From the NCBI RefSeq assembly GCF_002234675.1, contig NC_019880.2, positions 18,275,521 to 18,339,520 on the forward strand: DNA of 64,000 bases. Reading direction: 5' to 3'. Made by a program: the position numbers and the translations under genes. Each line of letters begins with the position of its first letter. Position 1 is the first letter of the stretch. The notes under the pieces are model-generated. The model had not been told where the DNA came from. It ran no database searches and was given only the letters and a program-made list of their open reading frames with translations. The DNA is from Oryzias latipes. Taxonomy: Eukaryota; Chordata; Actinopteri; Beloniformes; Adrianichthyidae. Shown piece after piece: positions 21,761-33,289 of the stretch.

Positions 21761-24334
21761 CTGCAAACACTGCAACCAAATGAATGTCTCCTTTTTTCAT
21801 CAACATATTTTACATTTTCTAAACACTCACACTAATTCCAACTGTACTGAACCTAAAAATGTTTTAGTTGTTACAATCAAAACAACCGTCTGTGGTTCAA
21901 CTTTCCTAAGGTTGCTTCTTAATATGCTCAGCCCATTTGTTTTAAAAATACATATTTAAAAAACACTTAAATACAGTTTTGCCTCTAAGTTTTAGCACAA
22001 AGGGAGAGTAGAGGTGTACAAAAAGAAAAGCTCTGAAATAAGAAAACCCTTTTTTTGTCATTTTCAGATTCCAGTTCCAGTGACGCCAAACAAATTTCAT
22101 CCTCCTCAGCGATAACTGAGAGGGACGACTTCATTACCGATAAAGGTCTGATGATTTCATGCAATTTTCCATTTGAATATACTGTTACTTTATGTTTTAT
22201 AATATCATTTTCAATAATGAATGAACTAAAATTGCATTTCTGTTTTTTTTGTGTTCAGATAAATTTGAAACCAAATATGTGGAAGAGGATTACTTTGCTT
22301 CAGGAGGTTATGGATCCATATACAGTGGCTTTCGCAAATCTGACAATCTACCAGTAAGTGTTTCGTATGCAGCTACAGTAAATGAGCTACAGACTTTTAT
22401 ATGAAAGCATGAGAAAAGTACTTGGGTATATTAATTTATAATCAGACTGTTGATGTTTGTGGTTTAAATGGACTAAATTAAAATAGATTTTGATGGAGGG
22501 GAAATGATCCCAGTTCGTCTCCTGTCAGCCATCTCACAGTCAGAAATGCTCTTGTTTGTGTCTTGCAGGTACCCATCAAGCACATTTTCAAACGTAAAAT
22601 CCCAAATAAAAAAACGGTAAGTTGCTTGAGCCAAATTCCTCTGAGTATCTCTGTTCTAAATGGGTTTCTGTGCTTCTCTTCCTCATGCTCTCTTTGTTTT
22701 GATTCTTCAGGATGATGGCAATGGAAAAATGGTTCCTACTGAAGTGGCCATAATGTCAATGTTGCAAGATGAATCCATTCATTCAGACGGAAAAGCAGCG
22801 CCAGTAGCCCTGTTGGACTGGTATGAGATCGGTGGAGAAATCCTCCTGGTCATGGAGAGACCAATCCCTTGTGAGGACCTACTTCATTACATTGGTAGCA
22901 AAGGAGGCAAACTACAAGAAGAATAAGCCAAGGTAGGCCCGTGTGCAGTCTGTGTTGGTTTGAGATGTTCTGTCTGTTTCTGCAGAAACTTCCTGAAGCT
23001 AAAACGTTTATTCAATGCAATCTTGTTTCATAAAGTAGTTAAGTGTTCGATGCAGAAGCAAAAGCAGCTTCCAGTAGGTTCAAAACATTAGAAAGAAGAG
23101 TACTTCTAAAGCTACATATACACTGGGCATGTGATGCGTGGTCAAGATCGTGCTAAATGCGGCTTCTTGAACACGCATTTAGCCCATGGTGTTCACACTG
23201 GACAAGCCGGGGTGGGCTTCTTCTCCTTTATCCACTATTTCCCAGCCCATGTCTGCCACCTACAGTTGGAAGAGGCTTGGTGCAAAATGTTAAGGCAGTG
23301 CAAATCTCTCGATTTGGGCACAAAATGTAAACTTTTGTGAATTGGAGGGAATGTCATCCATACTTCACAACTAAATCCGAGTTCCAGATTGATCAAAATT
23401 CAACCTGGTTTGACTTGCAACACATGTTCAATGGCCGTGCGTTTTGTACGTGGAGCTTGAAAACGGCCGTAAAAAGTGCATATCGAGAGTTTTAAAGGTG
23501 ACGACTCAAAACCCACATTCACCTAGACTTTTCATTGGAAGTGAACCTGAACGCATCTTTACGAGGCCGGCGTGAATGCTGTTTTAGAAGGAGGCTTTCG
23601 CTTTGCTGCCTCAGCTTATTTATTACTTCTTTTTTATCTCTTTCAGATCATAATGAAGCAGCTAATTCGCACAGCTATAGACCTTGAGGACAGAAATATC
23701 TTCCATCAAGACATCAAAACTGATAATGTCCTCATTCAAACCCACACAAATACACCACAAGCTCGTCTTATAGACTTTGGAGTGAGCTGCATGGCAGAAA
23801 AGGATTCCATCCTTAGAGGATTTTCAGGTAGAAGATCTGCATCTACAAATAAAAACATGGAAAATGAGCATGAATATGACCAATGTTTATTTTTTTGCCA
23901 GGAACTCCCATAAATGCTCCCCCAGAAGCATTTAGAGGCTTTTGTAGTCCTGGATCAACCATAGTGTGGCAGCTTGGAGTAGTTCTGTATGAAACCCTCC
24001 ATTACTGCAACGATTTCTCAACAAAACATTTTCTCGAAGGGGATCAAGTGATTGACGATGAACTGTCAGAAGGTAAGAAATAATCTGTCTCTGCATGGAT
24101 GCTTGGGCTCTCATCTTCATCTTTACTTCACTTTACTTTACTTTACTTTCTCCAGAGTGCCAAGACTTTTTCCAAGCATGTTTAAATACTTCCGAAGAAC
24201 AGCGCCCCAACCTGCAAGATCTCCTCCACCATCCATGGCTCCAAAGTTTAGCTGATGGGGGCTCCACTCCCAAACATTGGCGCCAACACATGGATGGGCA
24301 GAACGGGAACCTGCAATCTTCGATCGGGGATTGA
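21129..24334 (+). CDS. PIM-like serine/threonine kinase, 9 exons, in-frame stop
   Basis: Predicted coding exons are 21129-21150, 21386-21616, 22068-22145, 22259-22353, 22569-22616, 22711-22932, 23647-23827, 23902-24072 and 24156-24334. All introns are GT-AG and the phases match, totalling 1227 nt. Exons 1-3 encode a charged non-kinase leader rich in Lys, Arg and Glu. The kinase domain starts with the glycine loop GGYGSIYSG. Then come the VPIKH lysine, a PTEV helix-C glutamate, the PIM hinge-type ERPIPCEDL, the catalytic loop HQDIKTDN (Gln instead of the Arg of HRD), DFG, a PPE motif and HHPWL at the end. This organisation is that of PIM kinases, cytosolic survival and growth kinases with an open hinge. 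The oddity is TAA at 22924-22926 in exon 6, where PIM family members have a sense codon between 'QEE' and 'A'. If read literally the product stops at 229 residues, before the catalytic loop. It may be a pseudogene, a null allele or a base error. A possible poly(A) signal is at 24871-24876. Confidence 0.8.
22924..22926 (+). other. In-frame TAA inside kinase exon 6
   Basis: Exon 6 reads ...LQEE, TAA, GCC AAG and then the donor gtaggc. The downstream exon continues the kinase in the same phase with IIMKQL. The aligned PIM position is the codon after the conserved 'LQEE'. One base change is enough to explain it. Confidence 0.85.
23110..23580 (-). repeat. Dispersed repeat family E in kinase intron 6
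   Basis: A reverse-orientation copy with 'cttttcattggaagtg', 'gagttttaaaggtg' and both outer ends, sitting inside the 714-bp intron between exons 6 and 7. The intron splice sites are unaffected. Confidence 0.55.
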
Positions 24335-24355
24335 CCGCTCTACCACTGCAGACTT
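24248..24355 (-). mobile_element. Antisense SINE-like segment supplying the kinase C-terminus
   Basis: Read on the minus strand, the segment gives 'tggtagagcggtc', 'gatcgaagattgcaggttcc' and a following 'catgtgttggcgcc'. This parallels the SINE at 33748 ('gttgagcgggtcgtcc', 'gatcgaaggattggcggttc'). It covers the last ~25 codons of the kinase frame and its TGA. The end of the protein therefore seems to be exonised repeat. Confidence 0.5.
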
Positions 24356-24514
24356 AAGACTTAGTTAAAATTATAATTTGTCAAACATGCATATAAGTTC
24401 CAATAACATAAATATTTCCTGTTAATATGTTTATAAGCAAACCATAGCATAGACAATCAGAATGCATCATTTTGCACCAAAAGTTCCTGCATAATTTTGC
24501 ATTGTATTTTAAGA

Positions 24515-24780
24515 AACTCGGGTGCATGTGATTGAGGTGAGAGTGATTGACACTCACCTCAAAATCAGAAGACCCTGGTTCAAATTCCACCTGGGTCACT
24601 TCTGTGTGGAGTTTTTTCAGGCACTCTGGCTTCCTCCCATAGGTAGATTAGTGGTTCCAAATTGAGTGAATGTGAGTGTGTGTATAGTTTTCTGTCTCTA
24701 AATACCCTAACAATAGAATGGCAAACTGACCTTTGGGGTGGGGCACACCCCAAAGATGATAATACGACAGGCATATAATC
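24515..24780 (+). mobile_element. Diverged SINE-like element
   Basis: Contains a B-box-like 'ggttcaaattcc' (about 24578), then 'gtgtggagttttttcaggcac' and 'ctggcttcctcccata', in the order seen in the other SINE copies. The tail has diverged and ends in a 'cctttggggtggggcacacc' palindromic stretch. Confidence 0.5.
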
Positions 24781-26014
24781 CAGTACACTCTATGGTGCAG
24801 AAAAATCAGAAAAGTGCTCCAAGGTTATGTTTTTTGTGGGGCAAGATCAAATGCAATCAGTGCTAATCCTAATAAAAGAGAACAGATTTATGAAAATGAA
24901 AGAAAAAGCAGAAAAGAAACAAAAGGAGTATTGAATGTTTCTGCTGTAGTCCCAAAGCTCTACCCCCTCCTAAATGAAAATCACATCCTATACATAGACC
25001 ATTTTCCCTAACCACCCATGAATAACCTCCTTTTATGAATCTATTTCCAAGTGATCAATTAAAACAAACAAAAACAAAAAAAAAGTTATATTCTTTTATT
25101 TTATGCGAACGTTAAAGTAAATGCTTTGGTGTCTGTGGCCTTCAGTGTTGTAAACTCGACATGAGATGCCCTTGTGGTCTTTGTCAAAGTCCTGTTGTGT
25201 TGATTGCTGAAATGGAAAAGCAGACTACATTCACTATTTGAAGTTCAGTTTCAGACATTATTATGACGTATTTCACAAGGACTCTGCACAGTTGATTCTC
25301 TGCCAAGTTTACACTAGAAATGTGGGCGGCCATAAATCCTTTCTTGCTTAACTGATTCATACTACGTAGATCCTTTGTTGTTTAAAAGCAAAATCAGAGC
25401 ATAAAGGCTTTTATTCCAATTCTTGGTGCCATCATGCAACCTTTAAATAACTTTGCATCTAACTGCTCGCCTTTTCCGTCTGTGACTTTTATTTCACATT
25501 TTAACACCATTGGAGGTTGTAAAATATTAAAATATATTAATTTTGAGATCTACCACAAGTTGTGTAATAGTTATACAACGTTCACACTCAGCCAATTGTG
25601 CCTTTTTTGTTTATCTTTGTTGTGCAGCTAGAGATGATGCGATATAGCAGGCATTGTGAATTAATCATGAGGAAAACCATAATGAGGCAGAAACTGGAAA
25701 AGCAGGTTTGCATTTTTCACTTCAGTCAAGCTTGTTCTTATGATTATTGTTGTGTGAGCTGGTACTAAACTGTAGAGCACAACAGTTTCATGTTCTCTAT
25801 CCGAGTATCAGGAGTTTCGGTGCATTACATGCATACTGTCTTACTTTTAAATTATTTTTAGTAAAAAAAATGTAATCAACAACCTACTGTGGGTCAGAAG
25901 CAGAGTGGTCCATTCTTTCACAAACGTTTGTATCCCTGCATCCCTGGGTGCCTTTATTTTATACACCTGTGGCCGGGCCAAGTGATTAGGACACCTGATT
26001 CTGATTATTTGGAT
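24781..26014. other. Non-coding between the kinase gene and the hAT transposon
   Basis: Holds a possible poly(A) signal of the kinase gene (AATAAA at 24871). No other gene or named repeat is seen. Confidence 0.5.
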
Positions 26015-26022
26015 GTGTGAGC

Positions 26023-28988
26023 TAGGGATGGGAATCGAAGCCCCATGAAGCTCTCATGGGGCTTCGTGTAAATGTGCCAGAAAAATGAATGAAGCATTTG
26101 GGGCTTCGAAACCACACAGAACAGCGGCATCTGGTGGCAGACAGGACGTATATCATCTACTCCACTAAGTTCCTTGCCCTTGTAACACTTCAGTGTGGAA
26201 ATAAAACAAAGACAATGTTTGAAGATTTGTGAGAAGTGCTTGTGTTACATTGTGAATGCCATGTATAAAGTGAGAATGAGTGATTGTGAACCAGGGTCTA
26301 ACATGACTGGGTGGGATACATGTTATAGATTTTTATTTAAAAACAGAATTTTCTCCACTGTGCTGGGCTTCAGCCTGTTTCGTCTTTGGCTGACGATTTC
26401 GCCAGCCTTGGAGAAGATCCTCTCACAAGGCACAGATGAAGCTGGTGTGCATAAAAACTTCATTGCCAGCTTGTAGAGATGTGGGTATAAAACCTTGTGG
26501 GTAACCCAGTATCTCAGTGGGTCCTCAGTCCTTGAGATGTGGGGTTCCTTTAAGTACCTAGAAGTAAATTAATAGCCTATTGTCATACACCAGTTAAAAA
26601 TGAGCAGAAGTTATGATGAGGATTCTAATCTTTACTGTACCTCTGAACCTCCACTGTTGCACTGGCAGTTGTGCTGGTCACCTGTTGTTGAACCCCCACA
26701 TGCCTGTCCAGCAGGGCCCAGAGACCACCATCTTCCTGCTGACTTGAAGGACCTTCTCTAGGTGGCGACTGTGGCTGTGCCTCTGGAAGTTGCGCCTGCA
26801 TTGTTGCAGCACACTCTTTAGTGAGTCGCTCTATGGCCGTGTGGGCAGAGCCTTGGCTGCAGAACCCCAGCTCTTTAAACCTTGGGTCCAACAAGGTTGC
26901 CATTGACAGAGCAGTGACCTTCTCCAGAGCTGAAAACCTCTCATGGAGATTGTTCTTCAAGTTAGTGGCCAGTTTTTCACCAAGTGGGTGTGTGATCTGA
27001 CCACACCTGCTTGAGAAAAGATGTTTCAGCATTTTGACCATGGGAATGACTTTGGATGCTGACACTCGTTTTTCTGTCGAAAGCTCAACTGTGGCCTCTT
27101 GAAACGGTGAAAGAATGCTCAAGCAGTGGTGTATGGCCTGGTAGTCCTCTGAGGTGAGTGGAGGAAGGTCTGTATGGAGGGTGGCCAGAGCTGCCCCCAG
27201 TGGCTCTCTCTCCTTAAACAGCCTTTCCAACATATTAAATGTGCTGTTCCATCTTGTTTCCACCAAAGATAAGACAGCAAGCACATTTTAAAGTAGAGAA
27301 GAAAGTAACACAATAAACAACTGCAAAAACATGTAAAATCTTAGATTTAAAAAAAAAAAAAAGTTTCACCTCTTGTATTAATTTGTGCTCTGGCCTGGCC
27401 AGCTGTCGCTGCATCTCTGACAGCTTCTCCTTCGCTGTGGTGCTGGATTTAAAAAGACCGACAATCCTACGCCCCTTACTTCGGATATCCTCTAGTTCAG
27501 GGGTTTGGGCAAGGGACTTTTTCACCACCAAATTAAGCAGTAATGTATTAGCACATGCAACCATGTTGGGAGCACAGTCTGTAACAAGGCCTGTCACCTG
27601 GAAGAAAGATTACATGTTCACAAATCATGTATATTAGGTAGTGGGAGGCCATATTGATGAATGATCTTGTACTTTATTGATCTGGCTCGCACCTTCCCTT
27701 TAATTCCCCATTCTTCCATGAGAAGATTTTTGGCCTCAGCCAAGTGAGCTGCAGTGTGGGTTTGGGGAAACTTCAGAACCCCCAAGACCACAGAGGCCAG
27801 CTCCACCGAGAATGAACAAAGTCAAACTGAGATACATAAACCAAAGCATTGCACAAAGCAGGGGATACCTACCTCCTCGGTGATAAAATGGCATGTTACA
27901 GCCAAGTAAGCGTCCATGTTAATGGATGTCCACATATCTGCTGTAAGGCTGACAGCAGAGGCCCTGCTAACCACATCTAAAGCCTTCTCCTTTTTGGCTT
28001 TGTACTTCTCCTCCACCATTGTCCTCAAGGCCTTCCTATTAGGAATTATGTAGGATGGGTCCAAAAGGTTGACAAAAGCCTAATAGTGACAAATAAAATA
28101 CAGCTTATTATGTACACAAAAACATAAATAATGTAAATGCTATATAATATTAGCCACCTTACCTTGAAGCCTTTGTCTTCAACAATTGAAAATGGTTGTG
28201 CATCCATTACAATCATATCCACCAATGCAGAATCAAGTTCTTGCTTTTTTGACACTGCAAAATATACATATGAAGAAAAAAAAAAAAATTAATTGTAGAA
28301 GCTGAGCCTCAAACCCAGAACCTCAGCATTCACATGTCACTGATTTTTCCACTGAGCTATCTGTTTCAGTTCTTAGTGTGCCATTAGTTGGATATATTCT
28401 TATTACCAATACAAGGTGGATTGAAGGCTTGATTTGCCGACTGCGGAGTTTCAACATAATGAACGGAGCGGAGATGTCGCATCATGGAGGATGTACTATC
28501 ATTAAATGCAAATTCATGTTTGCAAATCAAACATTGCACCTAAAAAAGAAATTGAAAGAATAAAAATGATTCCTTTCAACTGACAGACATACCTATAAAA
28601 CTGACATAATCAGCAATGGCTACTAATAAAATAACGTTAATAGTGTATTACCTTATTTGGAGAAATCAAGTTGAAATGATCCCAAGCCACAGAACGTTTT
28701 TTACCGGGTGCCATGACGTAGATTCTTACGATACACGGGAAACAACAGAACTGGTCGGGAAACGTTGTTTGGGATTCATCTGTATTTATAGACAACAGCG
28801 CGCCCTTCTGATCAAACACACCTGAGATCTGAAACCTGGTTCAGGTGAGTGATGCATTTGGCGCGTCACACGTCATCAATCACGTGATCTGCGCTGGTTG
28901 ACACACGCTTCGAAACATTGTGCCGAAACACTCTGTTTCATGAAGCTGAACCGCGCGCCGAAGCCCCGTGTCAAACGGGCCATCCCTA
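26023..28988 (-). mobile_element. Complete hAT DNA transposon with 8-bp target duplication
   Basis: It starts TAGGGATGGG and ends CCATCCCTA, and is flanked on both sides by gtgtgagc (26015-26022 and 28989-28996), an exact 8-bp duplication. Both ends carry subterminal 'gaagcccc' motifs. The left one forms a hairpin, gaagccccatga...tcatggggcttc, near 26037-26066. Total length is 2966 bp. It carries a minus-strand BED-finger transposase gene occupying nearly the whole interior. The intact ends, exact duplication and open frame suggest a young insertion. Confidence 0.92.
26323..28714 (-). CDS. hAT-family transposase with BED zinc finger, 8 exons
   Basis: Predicted exons on the minus strand are 28714-28652, 28539-28407, 28254-28163, 28079-27873, 27806-27693, 27597-27370, 27263-26641 and 26557-26323. 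They join in phase to 1695 nt (564 residues plus stop) without internal stops. Exons 1-2 make the BED finger (SVAWDHF..., C-x2-C in CLICKHEF, H-x4-H in RHLRSVH). Exon 4 carries LTADMWTS and exon 6 TDCAPNM, which hold catalytic Asp candidates. Exon 7 starts ETRWNSTF, a standard hAT motif. Exon 8 is the hAT dimerisation region with SSVPCERIFSKAGE and QRRNRL, including the expected acidic residue. The enzyme would cut and rejoin the element ends in the nucleus. Oddity: introns 4 and 6 lack an AG at the expected acceptor. The relatives I know are ZBED1-like transposases; exact clade unknown. Confidence 0.82.
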
Positions 28989-28996
28989 GTGTGAGC

Positions 28997-29549
28997 CAAT
29001 ACTTTGATAATATAGCATAGGTTGGCACCAGTGTGAGCAGGATAAAAAAGCGCTAAATGAGTATATTTCATTTACTGCATTGCATTTTACATTTGAAGTA
29101 AAGGGTCTGACTCTGTAACATATTAGATACCAAGCTATCCAGGCAGCTAACAAATGACTTTTAATTTGGTCATGGGAAGCAAAACTAATAATGATCAAAT
29201 AAAAAAATGACAGGCACAATCACAAACAATCTAAACCTGCTTAGAATAGATGAAGAGTGAATATAATCAGAATCTGTGGTAGCCCATGTCATAATACATA
29301 GAGCTATATGCAATAAAAATTAAAAATGATTGTCAAAGCTTATGGTTTGACACTATTTATTAAGTGAAATTGGAGGATCAACTCTTATCTAAGCTAGTTG
29401 TCAAAAAAATAAATAAAATAAATAACACAGAGGCCAAACATAGAAGAACTAAGTCCCACTTCACTCATATTTTGATTTATCGCAGGCATTGCCATTGGTC
29501 TTTTAATCATAATTATGCCGTTTTTTTAACCTAAATCTAAAAAAGAAAA
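28997..29549. other. Non-coding, no gene recognised
   Basis: A+T-rich sequence with an 'aataaataaaataaataac' run near 29408-29426. Nothing else is supported. Confidence 0.5.
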
Positions 29550-29712
29550 AAAGACTTTTCATGTCTGCTCCTGATTCACCACAATTTGAATTAAGAAATA
29601 CTAAATTTTAAGCTTTTGTTTTTTTGCATGTCATTCATCATGAGACAAATGAAACAAGAACATGTTAAAGCCACCAAAAACCCAATTTTCATCGGAGTGG
29701 ATCTTTAAGGTG
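29550..29712 (+). repeat. Repeat family C fragment
   Basis: Ends 'cggagtggatctttaagg', as the other family C copies do, and has the preceding 'gcatgtcattcatcatgag' to 'gaacatgtt' blocks. Its 5' limit is uncertain. Confidence 0.4.
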
Positions 29713-31365
29713 AAAAATAACCAAGAGAAAACAAAAAAAAAGATAGTAATTAAGACAAACTTAGAAATATTTAGCAGAAGTATGTGACCACAAGCCTAAA
29801 ACAGAACCTACATGCAGCATTTTGGACTTCTCGTCATTTGTTCATCCGTTGTTTGTCTCTTGCTGGTTTTCTTTCCTGAACAATGAAATACCAGCAGAAA
29901 TGCGCAGTAATTCAAGAGCTATTGAATGTCTTCTGATGTGTAAAAGATTGGGAAAAAAATCTATTAATACCTCTTAGAAATGCACTACCCTGAAAAAACA
30001 AAAACAAATTCCATGTTCTGAGGCATTGAAAGCAGTAATGCTTACTCTCAACCTGCCTGTTTATTTAAAGTGGTTCCATTTTAGCACTTTGTGAATAGAC
30101 ACACAAGCTTTTTGTAAATAGAGCTGAGGTTATTCCAGTTTACTCATTTCATCAAAGTAAAAGATGCTTTTTCTGCTCCTTTCAACTCAGGCTGGTAGAA
30201 CTGGTGGAGCAGGAGCATAACTGCAACTACTGAGAGAAACTTTGTAGATCAGCAACAATTTTCACTTGTAAACCAGTTGTGCATAAATGTTGCACAAAAA
30301 ATGAAACCACTGTCACGAAATCAATTTGTAAATAGGTTAGTAAATACATTTTATCCACACATCACTTTACTTAAGAAAAGAAAAATCACAAATCTCAGCT
30401 ACAAAATAAAAACAGAATAAACAAGAAACCAAAAAAAAGGACGATAAAATAAACAAGAAATTATAAAACCTTGCCAACATAAAAACTCAGATTTAGCCTG
30501 CTGATATAAAAAGGTCATCTGGTGTGTAGTTAAATTGACCAATTTTAGCTTAAAACTTAAGAGGTTAATACTGTGACTGTTGAAATTCCAAGACGCTTCA
30601 AAACATTTTAGAAATTCCTTTAAGTGCTGTTTGCCATCAGTCCTTGAGGACCTGTGAAATGCAACCTTTAGTCGGAATTCCGTTGGACCATTGTTTGGTT
30701 TTATAACAAATACTAAATCAGATTTTAACAAAGGTCGCATTGCAGAATCCAATCAAAAATGGCTTCAGGGCTTTTCTCCACAAAACTGTTGGATGATCTG
30801 ATGGTCCTTTGCCTAATTTCTTTGTGTTTGTACTCACACATTACCCACACTCCTAAAGAAATGTGGTCAAGAAGATGGGGAAATCAGAAACATCATGACA
30901 AAAACTTCAAAAATGTAAAGAATCAACTCCAATATGTGACTGAAAAACCAAAAAACTAAGCAGCTGAAGCATGATCTAAAATGGAAAAAAAGGCACATCT
31001 ATGCAATCTAACAACTAAAAGCATCATGAGAAGAAAACAAAGTCAACTGAATGAAAGGGCACTGATCTTCACTCTGAAGCTACGTTGTGTGCATTACTTG
31101 TACGGTATTTTGATCCGAGTGAAAACAAAATTAACCTTGTAGTCTGTTTTGATTACCTTGATCTGGTCTCTGGGGCTGAGAGGAGTTTTGCTTAATATGC
31201 AACATTATAGTAGATAAGGGTTTTCTTCCAATTTATCTAACTTAATACATACCACATTATAGCTTGCAAATATGTTTAACTAAAAACAAGTGTGGAAAAA
31301 ATATAACTTTTTATAAAAAGTGATATATTATTTACACCAAGTGAGGCAGAACCTGAACTCTAACC
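29713..31365. other. Non-coding, no gene recognised
   Basis: The longest open frame (30399-30752 minus, 117 codons) has no domain, no credible splice context and a composition like its surroundings. I treat it as chance. Confidence 0.45.
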
Positions 31366-31369
31366 TTAA

Positions 31370-31568
31370 CCCTTGTGCTATCCTAGGCACTTTAACGTTG
31401 GGAGTTGGGTCATCTGGACCCAGTAGACAGTGTGCTGAACCTTTTTTCTTCAATGATTTGTGATCTTCACTGGTGTCCATGGATTACATGAAATCTTTCC
31501 ACCTTTGTCCACCTTTGTCATGGTAGGGAGAACACGTCAATGTAAGGGTGGGGTCATCTAAGGTAGGG
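31370..31568 (-). mobile_element. piggyBac-like MITE, copy 1
   Basis: Preceded by TTAA (31366-31369) and starting CCCTTGTGCTATCCTAG. It matches the copies at 32307, 47854 and 62478, in the orientation opposite to 32307 and 62478. The right end has lost a few bases ('aaggtagggtta' where others have 'aagatagcacaagggttaa'). Confidence 0.75.
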
Positions 31569-32306
31569 TTACGAGTGCGCCTGTCCTGTGGCCTGGGAGT
31601 CCTGACGCTGGGCTCGCCTATGCCTCCCGATGCCGAAAGGGGCCCCTGTAGGGGGGCCTCCTCTGCACCTGGCTGGCCGCTCGGGCTGCGTGGGTCCTGT
31701 CGCGCGGGACGGTGTAGTGTAGGATCTGGTTCCCCTTATGATCACATGGTTCACTTTGGCAGCGTGCATGCATCTCCACCCCCACCCCCACGTGCACACT
31801 GCTCCCTGTCTGCTTTATCCCTCCTCCAAACCCACAGTGTATCGATGGACAGATATATTCCGCTTATCTTCGTGTCAGAATTTCACGTTTGGATGTAATA
31901 TTTGCCTTTCTGCAGATCGAACATAAATGTTTCACAGCTTAAAATCATAACCTATTCAAATTAACAAGTCAGCACCTGTATCCCCTCACATTCCCCCTCT
32001 CCCTCCCCTTTAATAAAAATAATATTTATATATACTTAAAACACAAAATGTAACAACTAAAAAAATAATAACAGAAAGGGGTTCATACAAATTTACATCC
32101 TGGGTATCCGAAGATTCATAATCCCTTTTTGGTATAGCAAAACCTGTCCAACACAGAAGGCCTTCAGCGCTCATCTGTTTGCTCAGTTTTTGGACAGAAG
32201 AAGTTAGAGAAAAAAAAACCTTAACTCTCCTGTACCTGGCCATTTTACATGAACTTTTTTTCTCCCCAAAGCTCGTTTTAACTAGCAATTTCAAAAACAT
32301 ACATAA
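31569..32306. other. Unclassified G+C-rich sequence between two opposed MITEs
   Basis: Bounded by two inverted copies of the same MITE. 31580-31720 is unusually G+C-rich and looks like part of a retroelement untranslated region, but I cannot name it. An ~80-bp block at 32136-32212 recurs at 41583-41660. Confidence 0.4.
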
Positions 32307-32511
32307 CCCTTGTGCTATCTTAGATGACCCCACCCTTCCATTGACGTGTTCTCCCTACCATGACAAAGGTGGATAAAGGTGGAAAGATTTCATGTAATCC
32401 ATGGACACCAGTGAAGATCACAAATCCTTGAAGAAAAAAGGTTCAGAGCACTGTTTAGTGGGTCTATATGACCCAACTCCCAAGGGTAAAGTGCCTAGGA
32501 TAGCACAAGGG
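32307..32511 (+). mobile_element. piggyBac-like MITE, copy 2
   Basis: CCCTTGTGCTATCTTAGATG at the left, 'gatagcacaaggg' at the right, 205 bp. The flanking TTAA sites have decayed ('cataa' and 'atga'). The interior 'ccatggacaccagtgaagat' is shared with all other copies. Confidence 0.78.
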
Positions 32512-32799
32512 ATGAACTGAGACACGTGAAACTAGTACACATTATGTCCCACAAGGTTAGGATTTTTACAAGGATCACTTTTTTTTGATAGGTGAAACAG
32601 TTTTGAACATATGAACATTCAATCTAATCTGCCATTGGTTTGCATGGGAGTTTTATCTTCACACTTCTGATTAATGTTGCATGAAACTTCTTCCTCCAGA
32701 CAAACAAAATTTATAATGATGGGCTTTTTTTTTAGTCTTCTCAGTTTTTTCAATGCTTTTGCAGCTGTTCTGCCTTTTAGCAAATCCCTTTAGCAATTT

Positions 32800-32950
32800 C
32801 AGGACTGCACGATGGTGTAGTGGTTTGCGCTGTCACCTTCTTGCAAGAAGACCCTAGTATGAATCCCAGCTTGTTCTTCCTTAGTTTGCATGTTCTCCTT
32901 GTCCATGTGTGAGCTTTCTCCCATCGTTCTGCATTCCTCCCAAAAGAAAG
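32800..32950 (+). mobile_element. Truncated SINE-like element
   Basis: 'gcacgatggtgtagtggttt' and 'gtttgcatgttctccttgtc' are the head and middle blocks of the tRNA-derived SINE seen at 6880 and 41160. The copy stops before the 3' part. Confidence 0.55.
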
Positions 32951-33273
32951 TGCCTTCAGCATTTTCATTAAACAGCTTCAGCCATTTCTTGAACATTTTT
33001 GCTGAAGGAAAGTTTAACTTGTTCAGCCATTTTAGTGTTTTGCAAATTACTTCAGTATTTTCTTCATAAAGCATTCACACTTACGTTGTTATTAGGACAT
33101 TCAGATGTTTTTGTTACATCTAAGGACAGGACAAGTAACTTGTGCTAATAGTGGAGTTTCTCTATTTACATAATGTGCAGACATCTTGAAGCTATTCTGA
33201 GATCTGGATGAGACACCAGCTGTGATCTCCCAGTTGCAAAAATAATATCTAAAAAATAAAAAACTAGTAAGAT

Positions 33274-33289
33274 ACCCCCCCCCCCCCCA
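33274..33289 (+). repeat. Poly-C tract
   Basis: An uninterrupted C run preceded by 'gatac' and followed by 'accaccacg'. Length is likely to vary between reads. Confidence 0.85.

Noticed and set aside
30399..30752. 117-codon minus-strand open frame
   Set aside because: No domain, no splice partners, A+T-rich composition like its surroundings; expected by chance in 64 kb.
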